The notes under the pieces: model-generated
Databases searched by the model: none
What the model was told of the DNA's origin: nothing
What the model saw: only the letters and a program-made list of their open reading frames with translations
Position numbers and translations under genes: made by a program
Shown here: positions 1 to 7,617 of the stretch, piece after piece
Numbering within the stretch: the stretch's first letter is position 1
Layout: the number at the start of each line of letters is the position of its first letter
DNA from: DATEDA01 sp963789885
GTDB taxonomy: Bacteria; Pseudomonadota; Gammaproteobacteria; Burkholderiales; SG8-39
Reading direction: 5' to 3'
NCBI GenBank assembly: GCA_963789885.1
Contig: CAWBNB010000021.1
Span: 62,001 to 126,000, forward strand
DNA: 64,000 nt

Positions 1-275
1 AGGACGATCAGCTCTTCGCCGTGCACGATCATCGAGAAGTCGATGCCGGTGCCCGGGTCGCGCATCCAGGAGCCGGGGAAGCCGAGGATCACCGCCATCG
101 TCGGCAGGGCGAGCGGCGTGCCCGGCGCGGTGTCGTTGACGAACGCGAGCTGCCGCTCGTCGACCGGATCCGCGCCGAGCCCCACGGCGAGCGCGTAGAA
201 CATCGTGTCGTCGGCGGTGTACGCGTGCTCGATGTCCGGAAACTTCCAGTCCTTGAGCTTGCGGTAGTCGATCAT
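1..275 (-). CDS. MaoC-family enoyl-CoA hydratase (3' part outside the window)
   Basis: The visible part is the first 91 residues of a hot-dog-fold hydratase of the MaoC type, which adds water to trans-2-enoyl-CoA. It starts MIDYRKLKDWKFPDIEHAYT and carries the phrase ALAVGLGADP typical of the N-terminal half of the two-hot-dog hydratases (multifunctional-enzyme-2 type), followed by LPTMAVILGFPG. The catalytic Asp/His motif would lie in the C-terminal half beyond the edge and cannot be checked. The ATG lies four bases after the stop of the Bug gene, so it is the last visible gene of the leftward IclR-thiolase-DUF35-Bug operon. The family call rests on remembered family resemblance. Confidence 0.8.
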   Translation of the reverse strand, partial: MIDYRKLKDWKFPDIEHAYTADDTMFYALAVGLGADPVDERQLAFVNDTAPGTPLALPTMAVILGFPGSWMRDPGTGIDFSMIVHGEELIV

Positions 276-279
276 GTCG

Positions 280-1257
280 TCAGTCCACCGTCGCGCCCGA
301 TGTCTTCACCACCTTCGCCCACTTGTCCACCTCCGACTGCATGAAGGCGGTCGAGGCCTCCGGCGTGGTCCAGGCGGCGGCGAAGCCCTGGGCGGCGAAG
401 CGCTCCTTGACATCCGGCTGGTCGAGGACCTTCTTCAGTTCGGCGCTGAGCTTCGCGATGACGTCCCTCGGGGTGCCGGCCGGGGCGAGCAGGTTGTTCC
501 AGGCGATCGCCTCGTAGCCGGGCAGGCCGGACTCGGCGACGGTGGGCAGATCCGGCGCCGCGGGCGAGCGTTTCGCGCTGGTGACCGCGAGCGCCCTCAG
601 CTTGCCACTCTTCACGTGCGGCATCGCCGACAGCATGGTGTCGAACATCAGCGCTGCCTGACCGCCCATGACGTCGGTGAGCGCGGGCGCGCTGCCCTTG
701 TACGGCACGTGATTCATCTTGATGCCGGCCATGGAGCTGAACAGCTCCGCGGAGAGATGCGTCGACTGGCCGTTGCCGGAGGAGGCGAAGTTCAGCGTTC
801 CCGGCTTCGCCTTGGCGAGCGCGATCAGCTCCGCCACGTTCTTCGCCGGCAGGGCGGGGTTGACGACGATCACTAGCGGCCCGCTGGTGAGCTGCGAGAC
901 CGGCACGAAGTCCTTGAGCAGCTGGTAGCTCAGGCTCTTGAATAGCGACGGGTTGATCGCGTGCGCGGTAGTCGCGACGAGGAGGGTGTAGCCATCGGCT
1001 GGCGCTTTCGCGACGACCTCGGCACCGATGTTCCCGCCCGCGCCCGGCCGGTTCTCCACCAGGAACTGCTGGCCGGTCTGCTCGGACAGCTTCTGGCTGA
1101 CGACGCGGGCGACGATGTCGGTCGGTCCGCCGGGCGGGTAGGGCACGACCACCTTGACCGGCTTCGCCGGATAGCCCTGCGCAGAAGCGGTCGCCGCGAG
1201 CACGGCGCAAAGCGCGCCGCAGGCGGCGCGCGCAACGATGGATCTCCAGCCTCGCAT
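280..1257 (-). CDS. Bug/TctC-family periplasmic solute-binding protein
   Basis: This 325-residue protein is a tripartite-tricarboxylate-type (Bug) binding protein that should capture a carboxylate in the periplasm. Residues 1-26 form a signal peptide ending near TASAQG. The mature part opens with YPAKPVKVVVPYPPGGPTD, the substrate-loop signature, and contains VENRPGAGGNIGAEVVAKAPADGYTLL and VPYKGSAPALTDVMGG motifs in the usual order. The start was chosen at the ATG preceded by GAGGAGAGAGG, because the open frame continues far upstream without family similarity. It lies between DUF35 and MaoC in the same operon, so the ligand is probably the precursor of that operon's acyl-CoA substrate. No membrane TctA/TctB genes are adjacent. 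Confidence 0.93.
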   Translation of the reverse strand: MRGWRSIVARAACGALCAVLAATASAQGYPAKPVKVVVPYPPGGPTDIVARVVSQKLSEQTGQQFLVENRPGAGGNIGAEVVAKAPADGYTLLVATTAHAINPSLFKSLSYQLLKDFVPVSQLTSGPLVIVVNPALPAKNVAELIALAKAKPGTLNFASSGNGQSTHLSAELFSSMAGIKMNHVPYKGSAPALTDVMGGQAALMFDTMLSAMPHVKSGKLRALAVTSAKRSPAAPDLPTVAESGLPGYEAIAWNNLLAPAGTPRDVIAKLSAELKKVLDQPDVKERFAAQGFAAAWTTPEASTAFMQSEVDKWAKVVKTSGATVD

Positions 1258-1280
1258 TTCCTCTCTCCTCCTCGAGTCGG

Positions 1281-1655
1281 TCAGGCGCGATCCGGTCGGA
1301 AGCGCACCAGCTTGTGGCCGGCGAATGCGAAGAACTCGGCGCGCACGCGATCGCCGATCGCGACCCCCGGGGAGGCGTGTCCCATCAGCCGCGGACCCTC
1401 GTCGAGCTCGACGATCGCGAGCGTGTAAGGGGCCAGCGCACGAAACTCCTCCGATGGCGCGCGCGCCACCACGGTGGCTGCATAGACGGTACCGAGGCCC
1501 CCTGCGGTACGCCATTCCAGCCGCGTGGCGCCGCATTGACGGCAGGCATACCGTGCGAGGGTCTGCGGCGCGCCGCAGTCGACACAGCGCTGGTAGCGGA
1601 GCTCGCTGTGCTCGAGGCCTTCCAGGAACGGAGCTGAGAGCGAGGGAGGGGGCAT
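1281..1655 (-). CDS. DUF35/OB-fold acyl-CoA-associated protein with zinc ribbon
   Basis: The 124-residue protein has the two-part DUF35 layout. A rubredoxin-like zinc ribbon has two Cys pairs (CVDCGAPQTLARYACRQC, about residues 24-41), followed by a small OB fold containing VYAATVVARAP and PYTLAIVELDEGPRLMGHA. Such proteins bind next to SCP2-type thiolases and are thought to guide acyl-CoA or form a complex with the thiolase. Here the thiolase gene ends two bases before this ATG, so the two are translationally linked. It is the standard thiolase partner in steroid and branched acyl-CoA operons. The length is normal for the family. Confidence 0.9.
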   Translation of the reverse strand: MPPPSLSAPFLEGLEHSELRYQRCVDCGAPQTLARYACRQCGATRLEWRTAGGLGTVYAATVVARAPSEEFRALAPYTLAIVELDEGPRLMGHASPGVAIGDRVRAEFFAFAGHKLVRFRPDRA

Positions 1656-1657
1656 CT

Positions 1658-2800
1658 TCAATCCTCCCGGGCGAAGATCAGGCTGACGTGCGACGACATG
1701 ACGCCGCCGTCCGCATGGACGAAGGCCCGCCTCCGGGCGCCGGTCTGCCTGTCGCCCGCGCGGCCGGCTAGCTGGCGATAGGCCTCCACCGCGTGGCCCA
1801 TGCCGCCCGCGACCCCGCAATGACCGAACGACAGCAGCCCACCATGAGTATTGAGCGGCAGGGGCCCCCCAGGCAGGAAGTCGCCCTCGCGCACCCGGTC
1901 GGCTGAGCCGCCGCGCGGTGCGAAGCCGATCTCCTCGAGCAGGATGGCGAGCGTGATCGTGAACGAGTCGTAGATCGCGAGATAGTCGATGTCCGCGAGG
2001 CCCAGCCCCGACTCCTCGAACGCGCGGCGCGCGGCGTCGCGCGCGCCGTAGTTGGTGGTGTCCGTGATCGCGGTGAGGTGCTGATGACGATGGCCCTGTC
2101 CCGCGCCGACCAGCGCAACGCGCGGCGAGCGGGCCGGCGTGGCGGACACGACCAGCGCCATCGCGCCGTCGGAGATCGGACAGCAGTCGAGCAGCTTGAG
2201 CGGCGCGGCGATCGGTTTGGAGGCGAGCACGCTCTCGCGCGAGATCGGCTCCTTCAGGTGCGCGTCCGGATGCTTCGCCGCATTCGCCCGCATGAGGACC
2301 GCGAACTCGCTCAGGTCGGCCTCGGTCAGCCCGGTCTCGAACATGTAGCGCGAGGCGAGGAGGGCATAGTACGCCGGCACCGAAGCGCCGTTCGGCACCT
2401 CGAAGTCGGCGTCGCCGACCTGGGCGAGCGTCTGGATCGAGCTGTCGCGTGCCTGGCCGGTGAGCCGGTTCTCGCCGGCGACTACCAGCACGTTGCTGCA
2501 GCGGCCCGCCCGCACCAGTTCGCGTGCGAGCATCAGCATTGCGCCGCCGGTCGCGCCGCCGAGCTGGAGGCTGTGCGCGTAGGCTGGTTGGACCGAGAAG
2601 CGCTCGCTGAAGAGCGTCGATAGCATGAGGTGAGGCAGGGTCGTGGCGTAGCCGCACAGCACGCCGTCGATCTGGGAGCGCGCGAGGCCTGCGTCGTCGA
2701 GCGCGCGCCCGGCCGCCTCCGCCATCAGATCGAGCGGACCGCGTCCCTCGTGACGGCCGAACGAGGTATTGCCTGCGCCTGCCACGTAGGCCGGCTTCAT
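1658..2800 (-). CDS. SCP2-type thiolase (acetyl-CoA acyltransferase-like)
   Basis: This 380-residue protein resembles the SCP-x/thiolase-like branch that works with DUF35 partners. It opens with AYVAGAGNTSFGRHEGR, has GATGGAMLMLARELVRAGRC in the nucleophile region, and ends with the conserved block HGGLLSFGHCGVAGGMGH carrying the HxC-like and GHCGxxGG elements. In classical thiolases the N-terminal cysteine sits in C-x-S-G. Here the corresponding stretch reads QLGGATGG without cysteine, as in many members of this branch, so it may cleave 3-ketoacyl-CoA or perform a retro-aldol step. Its start overlaps the IclR stop as ATGA, and DUF35 follows two bases later. Confidence 0.88.
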   Translation of the reverse strand: MKPAYVAGAGNTSFGRHEGRGPLDLMAEAAGRALDDAGLARSQIDGVLCGYATTLPHLMLSTLFSERFSVQPAYAHSLQLGGATGGAMLMLARELVRAGRCSNVLVVAGENRLTGQARDSSIQTLAQVGDADFEVPNGASVPAYYALLASRYMFETGLTEADLSEFAVLMRANAAKHPDAHLKEPISRESVLASKPIAAPLKLLDCCPISDGAMALVVSATPARSPRVALVGAGQGHRHQHLTAITDTTNYGARDAARRAFEESGLGLADIDYLAIYDSFTITLAILLEEIGFAPRGGSADRVREGDFLPGGPLPLNTHGGLLSFGHCGVAGGMGHAVEAYRQLAGRAGDRQTGARRRAFVHADGGVMSSHVSLIFARED

Positions 2801-3651
2801 CGGCGCGCGCCGGCCTGCGAGGCCGCTCCGCGCGGCCGGGCGGGCCGCCGTACCGCCTTGTCGGCGGCGCGGTTCCAGAATGACTCGCAAGCGGTGACCT
2901 CGCGCTTGAGCGCGGCGGCGAGCGCGTCCTCGCGCGAGGTGATCCGGTCGGTCAGTGCGGCGATGCTGATCGCCGCGACCGGCCGGCCGTCGCCGCCGAG
3001 GATCGGCATCGCAATCCCGCCCATCCGCTCGACGACGACTTCGACCATCACCGCGTAACCGCGCCGGCGGGTGTCGATGATGTGCTTTTCGAGCAGGCGG
3101 GGCGTGATCCGCGGATGGCGGGCGAGGCGAGGCGCAATCATCGGCATCACCGCTTCGATGTCGCGATCGGTCATCCACGCGAGGAGCGCGAGGCTGCCGG
3201 CACCGACGCCTAGGGGCCGGCGGCTGCCGACCTCGAGATAGTTCGCGCGGATCGGAAAGCGGCCCTGCTCCAGATCGACGCAGATCGACTCCGCGCCGCT
3301 CGGGATCGAGAGAATCGCAGTGTCCTCGAACAGGCTCGCGAGCCGCAGGAGGCTGGGCCGCACCGGCGGCCTGGGGTCGAAGCGCGCGAGCGCCGCAGTG
3401 GCGAGCACGAACAACTCCGACCCGAGCGAGTATTGCTTGGTGTCGGGGTCGCGCGAGACGAACCGGGCGCGCGCGAGAACGTCGAGCAGTCTCAGCGTCG
3501 TCGCTTTATCCAACCCCGCCGCCGATGCGATATCGGTCAAGCGCGTGGTCTCTGCGTCCGACATCGCGCGCAAGATCAGGCAAGCCTTCTGGACGGATGA
3601 CGTCGGCTCGGATTTCGCGCCGGCGATCAGGTTGAGGACGTTGTTGGCCAT
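2797..3651 (-). CDS. IclR-family transcriptional regulator
   Basis: This 284-residue protein has an N-terminal winged helix (VQKACLILRAMSDAETTRLTDIA, then GLDKATTLRLLDVLARA) and a C-terminal IclR effector domain (RRGYAVMVEVVVERMGGIAMPI, GDGRPVAAISIAAL). IclR proteins bind small aromatic or organic acids and control adjacent catabolic operons. I chose the ATG giving MANNVLN; a TTG at 3687 would add 12 residues and place the start inside the operator-like palindrome. It is the first gene of the leftward operon and overlaps the thiolase by four bases, so it probably controls its own transcription along with the catabolic genes. Confidence 0.92.
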   Translation of the reverse strand: MANNVLNLIAGAKSEPTSSVQKACLILRAMSDAETTRLTDIASAAGLDKATTLRLLDVLARARFVSRDPDTKQYSLGSELFVLATAALARFDPRPPVRPSLLRLASLFEDTAILSIPSGAESICVDLEQGRFPIRANYLEVGSRRPLGVGAGSLALLAWMTDRDIEAVMPMIAPRLARHPRITPRLLEKHIIDTRRRGYAVMVEVVVERMGGIAMPILGGDGRPVAAISIAALTDRITSREDALAAALKREVTACESFWNRAADKAVRRPARPRGAASQAGARR

Positions 3652-3660
3652 CCGTTCAGT

Positions 3661-3679
3661 TGTTTTATTCAGTAAAACA
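3661..3679. promoter_or_regulatory. Perfect palindrome, probable IclR operator
   Basis: The sequence TGTTTTA-TTCAG-TAAAACA is a perfect 7-bp inverted repeat with a 5-bp spacer in an AT-rich patch, 10 bases upstream of the chosen IclR start and just downstream of the predicted -10. A dimeric regulator bound here would block transcription, which fits autoregulation by the IclR protein. Direct binding is inferred. Confidence 0.65.
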
Positions 3680-3691
3680 CTTATCAAAAAT

Positions 3692-3721
3692 ACGATACGC
3701 CACGCCGTGGAGAACTGTCAA
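3692..3721 (-). promoter_or_regulatory. Sigma-70-type promoter of the IclR operon
   Basis: On the minus strand a consensus -35 box TTGACA (3716-3721) is followed after 18 bases by TATCGT (3692-3697), a 4/6 match to the -10 box. The predicted transcription start falls just before the palindrome at 3661-3679. It is one of the few consensus-like promoters readable in this G+C-rich window. Confidence 0.55.
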
Positions 3722-3981
3722 TTCTTTGCGGACAAAGTTTCGCGGAGTGAAATATCAACGCCGGTGCGACGACAACCGATGGTCGAGCTCGGTGCGCGCC
3801 AACGCCGGCCGCATCAACCGCGCCGGTGGCGGGGTGGGACCGAATTCCCGCTGATTCGGCGGCGCTCTCGCCCGGTGTTCGTCCCGAGTTGAGCGAAAGG
3901 GCGTTGCGAGACGCAAAACCCGCGGGCGCGGCGGGGAGAAGGGGTGTATAAGGGGTAACGAAGCGCTGCGTTCGAAGACCG

Positions 3982-3999
3982 ACCGGCGACCGGTTTTTT
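3982..3999 (+). terminator. Orphan intrinsic terminator in the 3.7-4.2 kb intergenic region
   Basis: The plus strand reads ACCGG-CGA-CCGGT followed by six T residues, a short but standard rho-independent terminator. No plus-strand protein gene lies upstream between 3722 and 3981, so it either ends a small RNA or acts as a leader attenuator for the gene at 4173. The rest of the 3722-4172 gap shows no credible coding sequence; long minus-strand frames there lack family resemblance and codon logic. Confidence 0.45.
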
Positions 4000-4172
4000 C
4001 CTCCCACTGCTTCGCCTCTTCGATTCCTCAGGAGCGAAGCCATGTCTGGCTGTCAGCGCAAACCCACCGGCCGACGGCGTCACGCCGGAGCGTGCTACGC
4101 ACTAGGGTGCATGCCATCTCTCGTCGGAGGGGTCGGTGCTTTCGGGATGAACCAATATATGGTGGGCGTCGC

Positions 4173-4859
4173 ATGAAGCAGGGCATTTTCAAGCACGGCC
4201 GTGCAGAGGAATGGACGAGCGAGCGCATCGCGCAGCTTTCCGCGCTGGACATCAAGCAGTTGCGCGCAAATGCCGAGCGGCTCAACGAGCCCGACCTCGC
4301 CGCTCTGTGCAGCGATGCACTGAAGAAGGCGAAAGCGCGCCCGCGCGCGCAGACGGGATCCCGTCAGGGCATCGAGCCGCGTACCCGGGCGCGCAAGCTC
4401 ATTGCTCGCACGAAGGCGTTCGAGGCTCGCGGGGTATGGCTGCAGGACGCGCGCACGAGCTGGGGCGGCGTTCGGAAATCCGACGGAGCAATCGTCATGG
4501 CGCTCTGGGCGGAGGCGATCGAGTCGGTCGAGGGCGGCTGCCGCTATCTTCTCTGGGCGACCAATCGGACCGGAACGCGGCCGTGGTCCGATACGCCCGG
4601 CGGCAGGGAGCGCCTCGAGCACTGCAAGCGCGCGATCGAGCTTGGGCGCGCCGAAGGCCTGCTGGTGTACGGTCGAAGACTGGAGGGCAGGCTGCCCGAG
4701 GACCGAGCCGCTGCAATCCACGGCGCTGACGCCGAGACGGTACTCCAGTTCGAGGTGGAAGAGCGCGACCAGGAATACTGGGCGGTCTGGGGCAGAAAGC
4801 CCGAGGAACCGATGGCAGTGGAAGCTGCCGCCTTGAAAGTCGCTGCAGTAGACGCCTGA
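4173..4859 (+). CDS. Hypothetical protein, 228 residues
   Basis: I do not recognise this protein. It starts MKQGIFKHGRAEEWTSERIA. Its first hundred residues are helical-looking and rich in Ala, Arg and Lys (DALKKAKARPRAQTG, RTRARKLIARTKAFEARG). The centre contains aromatic-rich strands (GVWLQDARTSWGG, CRYLLWATNRTGTRPW), and the C-terminus is acidic (FEVEERDQEYWAVWG). No signal peptide or membrane segment is visible, so a cytoplasmic, possibly nucleic-acid-binding protein is plausible but unproven. An in-frame start at 4092 exists, but the extra 27 residues look non-coding. A winged-helix gene follows 23 bases later on the same strand. Confidence 0.6.
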   Translation: MKQGIFKHGRAEEWTSERIAQLSALDIKQLRANAERLNEPDLAALCSDALKKAKARPRAQTGSRQGIEPRTRARKLIARTKAFEARGVWLQDARTSWGGVRKSDGAIVMALWAEAIESVEGGCRYLLWATNRTGTRPWSDTPGGRERLEHCKRAIELGRAEGLLVYGRRLEGRLPEDRAAAIHGADAETVLQFEVEERDQEYWAVWGRKPEEPMAVEAAALKVAAVDA

Positions 4860-4882
4860 GAGACTGCCGTTCCGTCACGGGG

Positions 4883-5137
4883 ATGCTGGCATTGACCGAT
4901 ATCTTGCACTGCCTCAAGAAACACGGTGAGCAACTCGACTCGGAGATCGCCGAGGAGATGGGGCTGCCGCTTGCAGCGGTGCGCCAGGGGATCGCGGGCC
5001 TGGCTGCCACCGGGCTGGTGGTCACGTGCAACCTGACGCGCTTCGAAAACGGCAAGCGGATCGAAGGGTGGCTGTGTCGGGTGTCGGGCTACATTCCGCC
5101 TGCGGCGCCCGGTCGCAAGCCCAAGCCGACCACATAG
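4883..5137 (+). CDS. Small winged-helix DNA-binding protein
   Basis: This 84-residue protein is almost entirely one winged helix-turn-helix: ILHCLKKHGEQLDSEIAEEM (helix 1), LPLAAVRQGIAGLAATGLVV (recognition region), then a wing TRFENGKRIEGWLCRVSG and the tail YIPPAAPGRKPKPTT. I know very similar short proteins ending in PPAAPGRKPK from Burkholderiales, where they are annotated as ArsR- or FaeA-like regulators of unknown target. There is no effector domain. It lies 23 bases after the hypothetical gene and may be cotranscribed with it. Confidence 0.8.
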   Translation: MLALTDILHCLKKHGEQLDSEIAEEMGLPLAAVRQGIAGLAATGLVVTCNLTRFENGKRIEGWLCRVSGYIPPAAPGRKPKPTT

Positions 5138-5221
5138 CCCCGCCCCGCGAGGCAGTCCGCCCCGCGAGGCGTTCGTCGACTCCCGCCTCGCCCCCGCAGG
5201 TGCGAAGACGGGCGGGGTCCG

Positions 5222-5428
5222 TCAGATCGCCTTGAGATTAACGGCGGACGTCTTGCCGTTGTTGCCCTTCTCCAGGTCGAACGAGACCTTCTGGTTCTCG
5301 CTGAGACTGCCGAGGCCCGCGCGCTCGACGGCGGAGATGTGCACGAAGACGTCCTTCGAGCCGTCATCCGGTTGGATGAAGCCGAAGCCCTTGGTGGTGT
5401 TGAAGAACTTCACGGTGCCAGTAGACAT
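5222..5428 (-). CDS. cspA: Cold-shock protein (CspA family)
   Basis: This 68-residue single-domain cold-shock protein binds single-stranded RNA and DNA and melts structured mRNA. It starts MSTGTVKFFNTTKGFGFIQP and contains both RNA-binding motifs, KGFGFI (RNP1) and VFVHIS (RNP2), at the expected places, ending SAVNLKAI. The ATG is preceded by GGAGG. A long upstream region without genes (5429-5726) probably holds its 5' leader and the promoter of the divergent membrane-protein gene. Length and sequence are ordinary for the family. Confidence 0.97.
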   Translation of the reverse strand: MSTGTVKFFNTTKGFGFIQPDDGSKDVFVHISAVERAGLGSLSENQKVSFDLEKGNNGKTSAVNLKAI

Positions 5429-5726
5429 CGATGCCTCCAGGTCTGGCGTTGCCGCACGCGAGAGTGCGCACGACCTCAAATTGCCGATGGGAGAAGACCG
5501 AAAGTGGCGCCCGTAAGGGGAAACTGCGGACGGACCCAAAGCGAATTCGATGGCGGGAATATGAGGCCGCGCGCGCCTTTACGCAAGGGCTACGTGCGCA
5601 GGCGCCACGTGGGGCTTCCTCAATGTGCGCTACCGAACTGAGCGCGGCCGGTTCGCGCACTAGGCTTGGCGACGCCTGCGGACGCACTTTGCGCGGGGGG
5701 CGGGGTCGGACGAACAGGAGATCGCC

Positions 5727-6014
5727 ATGTCCATCGGCACGTGGGTCGTCGTGGGGCTCGTCGCGGGCTTCCTCGCGAGCAAGTTCGTCGTCAGAACCGG
5801 TGATGGGCTCCTCCGGGACCTCGGTCTCGGGATCGCGGGCGCGGTGGTTGGCGGTTTCGTCTTCCGGATCCTTACCACGACCGATTCGAGCGGGCTGAGC
5901 TTCCCCGGGCTGCTCATGGCCCTCGCCGGCGCGGCCGCGGCGCTCGTCGTGTATCAGCGCTACTTTCCGCGCGCTCCGGAGCCGAAGCGGGTGCGACGGG
6001 CCGGCGCGAGGTGA
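5727..6014 (+). CDS. GlsB/YeaQ/YmgE-family stress membrane protein, copy 1
   Basis: This 95-residue inner-membrane protein has three hydrophobic segments (about residues 5-22, 30-47 and 55-75) with the family's glycine-rich pattern, for example LRDLGLGIAGAVVGGFVF. Members, also called transglycosylase-associated proteins, are induced by general or acid stress; their biochemical role is unknown. The start MSIGTW is nearly identical to the second copy at 6978. The basic tail after residue 80 is not shared with copy 2. The two paralogues flank the Crp/Fnr gene. Confidence 0.88.
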   Translation: MSIGTWVVVGLVAGFLASKFVVRTGDGLLRDLGLGIAGAVVGGFVFRILTTTDSSGLSFPGLLMALAGAAAALVVYQRYFPRAPEPKRVRRAGAR

Positions 6015-6095
6015 ACCCTCCGTCCTCAGCGGGCTTCGGCCGAGGAACTGCGCGCCGTCGGCTCGCGATAAGTAAATGGCGCCAGCGCGCGGCGA

Positions 6096-6818
6096 TCAAC
6101 CCGCGTCCGCGCTGGGAAGCAGTCGATCCGACTCGCGCTTGACGACGGCGTAGCACTCGCAGGCCTGAGCCTCCAGGGCCGGCCGGTCGAGCACCGTAAT
6201 GCGACCGCGGCTGTAGCGGATCGCGCCTGCGGCCTGCAGCTTGCCCGCGGCCTCGGTGACGCCCTCGCGGCGCACGCCCAGCATATTGGCGATGAGCTCC
6301 TGCGTCATCGTCAGCTCGTTGGAGGAGAGCCGGTCGAGGCTGAGCAACAGCCAGCGGCAGAGCTGTTGATCGACCGAGTGATGCCGATTGCAGACCGCCG
6401 TCTGCGCCATCTGCGTCAGGAGCGCTTGCGTGTAGCGCAGCAGCAGTTGCTGCATCGCCCCGCCGCGGCGGAACTCCCCCTTCAGGACGTTGCCGGACAG
6501 CCGATACGCGGCGCCGGCGCTCTGTACGACGGCTCGGCTGGGAGTGGTCTCTCCCCCCATGAAAAGGGCCACCCCGACGATCCCGTCGTTGCCCACCACG
6601 GCGATCTCGGCCGACGCGCCGTCCCCCATGACATAGAGCAGCGAGATGATGGCAGTCGCCGGGAAGTACACGTGGTCCAGCTTGCTGCCGGACTCGTACA
6701 GGACGCCGCCAAGCGGCATGTGGACCAACTCGAGCTCGGGATACACGCGCTCGCGCTCGATCGGCGGCAGGACGGCCAACAGTCGATTTTGCGCGGGGCT
6801 GTGGACCGGATCGCTCAT
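6096..6818 (-). CDS. Crp/Fnr-family transcriptional regulator
   Basis: This 240-residue protein has an N-terminal cyclic-nucleotide-binding-like beta barrel (VLYESGSKLDHVYFPATAIISLLY, GNDGIVGVALFMGG) and a C-terminal helix-turn-helix (ELTMTQELIANMLGVRREGVTEAAGKL). The barrel lacks the R-A-A-S phosphate-binding cassette of CRP and the N-terminal cysteines of FNR, which matches a large Burkholderiales group whose ligand is unknown. It sits between two genes encoding YeaQ-type stress proteins, a likely target. A start 21 bases upstream (6839) is possible. A CRP-like inverted repeat lies 35 bases upstream of the start. Confidence 0.92.
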   Translation of the reverse strand: MSDPVHSPAQNRLLAVLPPIERERVYPELELVHMPLGGVLYESGSKLDHVYFPATAIISLLYVMGDGASAEIAVVGNDGIVGVALFMGGETTPSRAVVQSAGAAYRLSGNVLKGEFRRGGAMQQLLLRYTQALLTQMAQTAVCNRHHSVDQQLCRWLLLSLDRLSSNELTMTQELIANMLGVRREGVTEAAGKLQAAGAIRYSRGRITVLDRPALEAQACECYAVVKRESDRLLPSADAG

Positions 6819-6852
6819 CGCTGGCGAGTATAGGTGCATTTGCGATGCGCTA

Positions 6853-6868
6853 TGTGCGCTGGCGCACC
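6853..6868. promoter_or_regulatory. CRP-like inverted repeat in the Crp/Fnr-YeaQ divergent region
   Basis: The site reads TGTGC-GCTGGC-GCACC, resembling the TGTGA-N6-TCACA layout of CRP operators, with a perfect GTGCGC-TG-GCGCAC core. It lies between the divergent Crp/Fnr and second YeaQ-type genes, so it could serve autoregulation and control of both. This is inference from position and symmetry. Confidence 0.4.
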
Positions 6869-6977
6869 GAGCGGAAACGGGCCGGTCTCTACACTTCAAG
6901 GTTGTCGTGCGGCGTGGGACTGCAGGTGACGGCCGTGCCTTCGTCGGCGTCCAGCCCTTTGAGTACGGGAGATAGCA

Positions 6978-7238
6978 ATGTCGATTGGGATCTGGATCGT
7001 CGTCGGCGTGATCGCCGGCGTGCTCGCGAGCAAGCTGGTCATCCGGTCGGGTGAGGGCCTCGCCCGCGACATCGGCCTCGGTATCGGGGGCGCCATCATC
7101 GGCGGCTGGATCTTCGCTGCCCTCAGCACATCCGAAGCGACCGGCCTGGACGTGTTCGGTCTGGTCGTGACGATCGCAAGCGCCGGCGCGGTGCTCGTCG
7201 TCTATCACACGCTTTTCCCGCACGTTCGCCCCGGTTAG
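6978..7238 (+). CDS. GlsB/YeaQ/YmgE-family stress membrane protein, copy 2
   Basis: This 86-residue paralogue of the 5727 gene shares its start MSIGIWIVVGVIAGVLASKL and the central block LARDIGLGIGGAIIGGWIF. Three transmembrane segments are predicted by hydrophobicity, and the protein ends shortly after the third. A clear GGGAG ribosome-binding site precedes the ATG. It is divergently transcribed from the Crp/Fnr gene, which suggests joint control. Two copies in 1.5 kb point to local duplication followed by divergence. Confidence 0.9.
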   Translation: MSIGIWIVVGVIAGVLASKLVIRSGEGLARDIGLGIGGAIIGGWIFAALSTSEATGLDVFGLVVTIASAGAVLVVYHTLFPHVRPG

Positions 7239-7617
7239 CGACCAGGCGCCAGGAGGCATGGATTCAGATCCTGCCGGGCGCGCCAAACCTCCCACCCGCT
7301 AAAGTGTGTGGGCCACTCCCACAGTGGCTTTCCTGTCCGCGTTCCGGGTGAACTCGAACGCGGATTCATCGAGCGGCGATCAAGAGAGGCTTCGCAGCGA
7401 GGCCTCATAGCGCTCGGACCGGGACTGCGTTCCGTCGACGCTCATTCCGAGGCGGCTGAGCAGGCCGTCGCGCAGGCCGTAGATCAGACCGTAGATCAGA
7501 CCCTGCACCTCCATACGGTGCCCCTTGCACCCGGGGGCGTCTCTGGCACGCCCTCCGGTTGCCACACACCCGCCGCGGTACAATTTTCGCGGACGAAGCA
7601 GCACGGCAGGAGGAGGC
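7239..7617. other. Intergenic region with a short direct repeat
   Basis: I see no convincing gene here. It contains two adjacent copies of the 12-mer CCGTAGATCAGA around 7478-7501 and the ribosome-binding site AGGAGG for the dioxygenase gene at its right end. A minus-strand frame of about 80 codons crosses it but has no family resemblance. Confidence 0.5.

Noticed and set aside
3684..4043. Minus-strand frame of 119 codons before the IclR gene
   Set aside because: No recognised family, no ribosome-binding site, and it covers the IclR promoter and the orphan terminator; judged to be a chance G+C-rich open frame.
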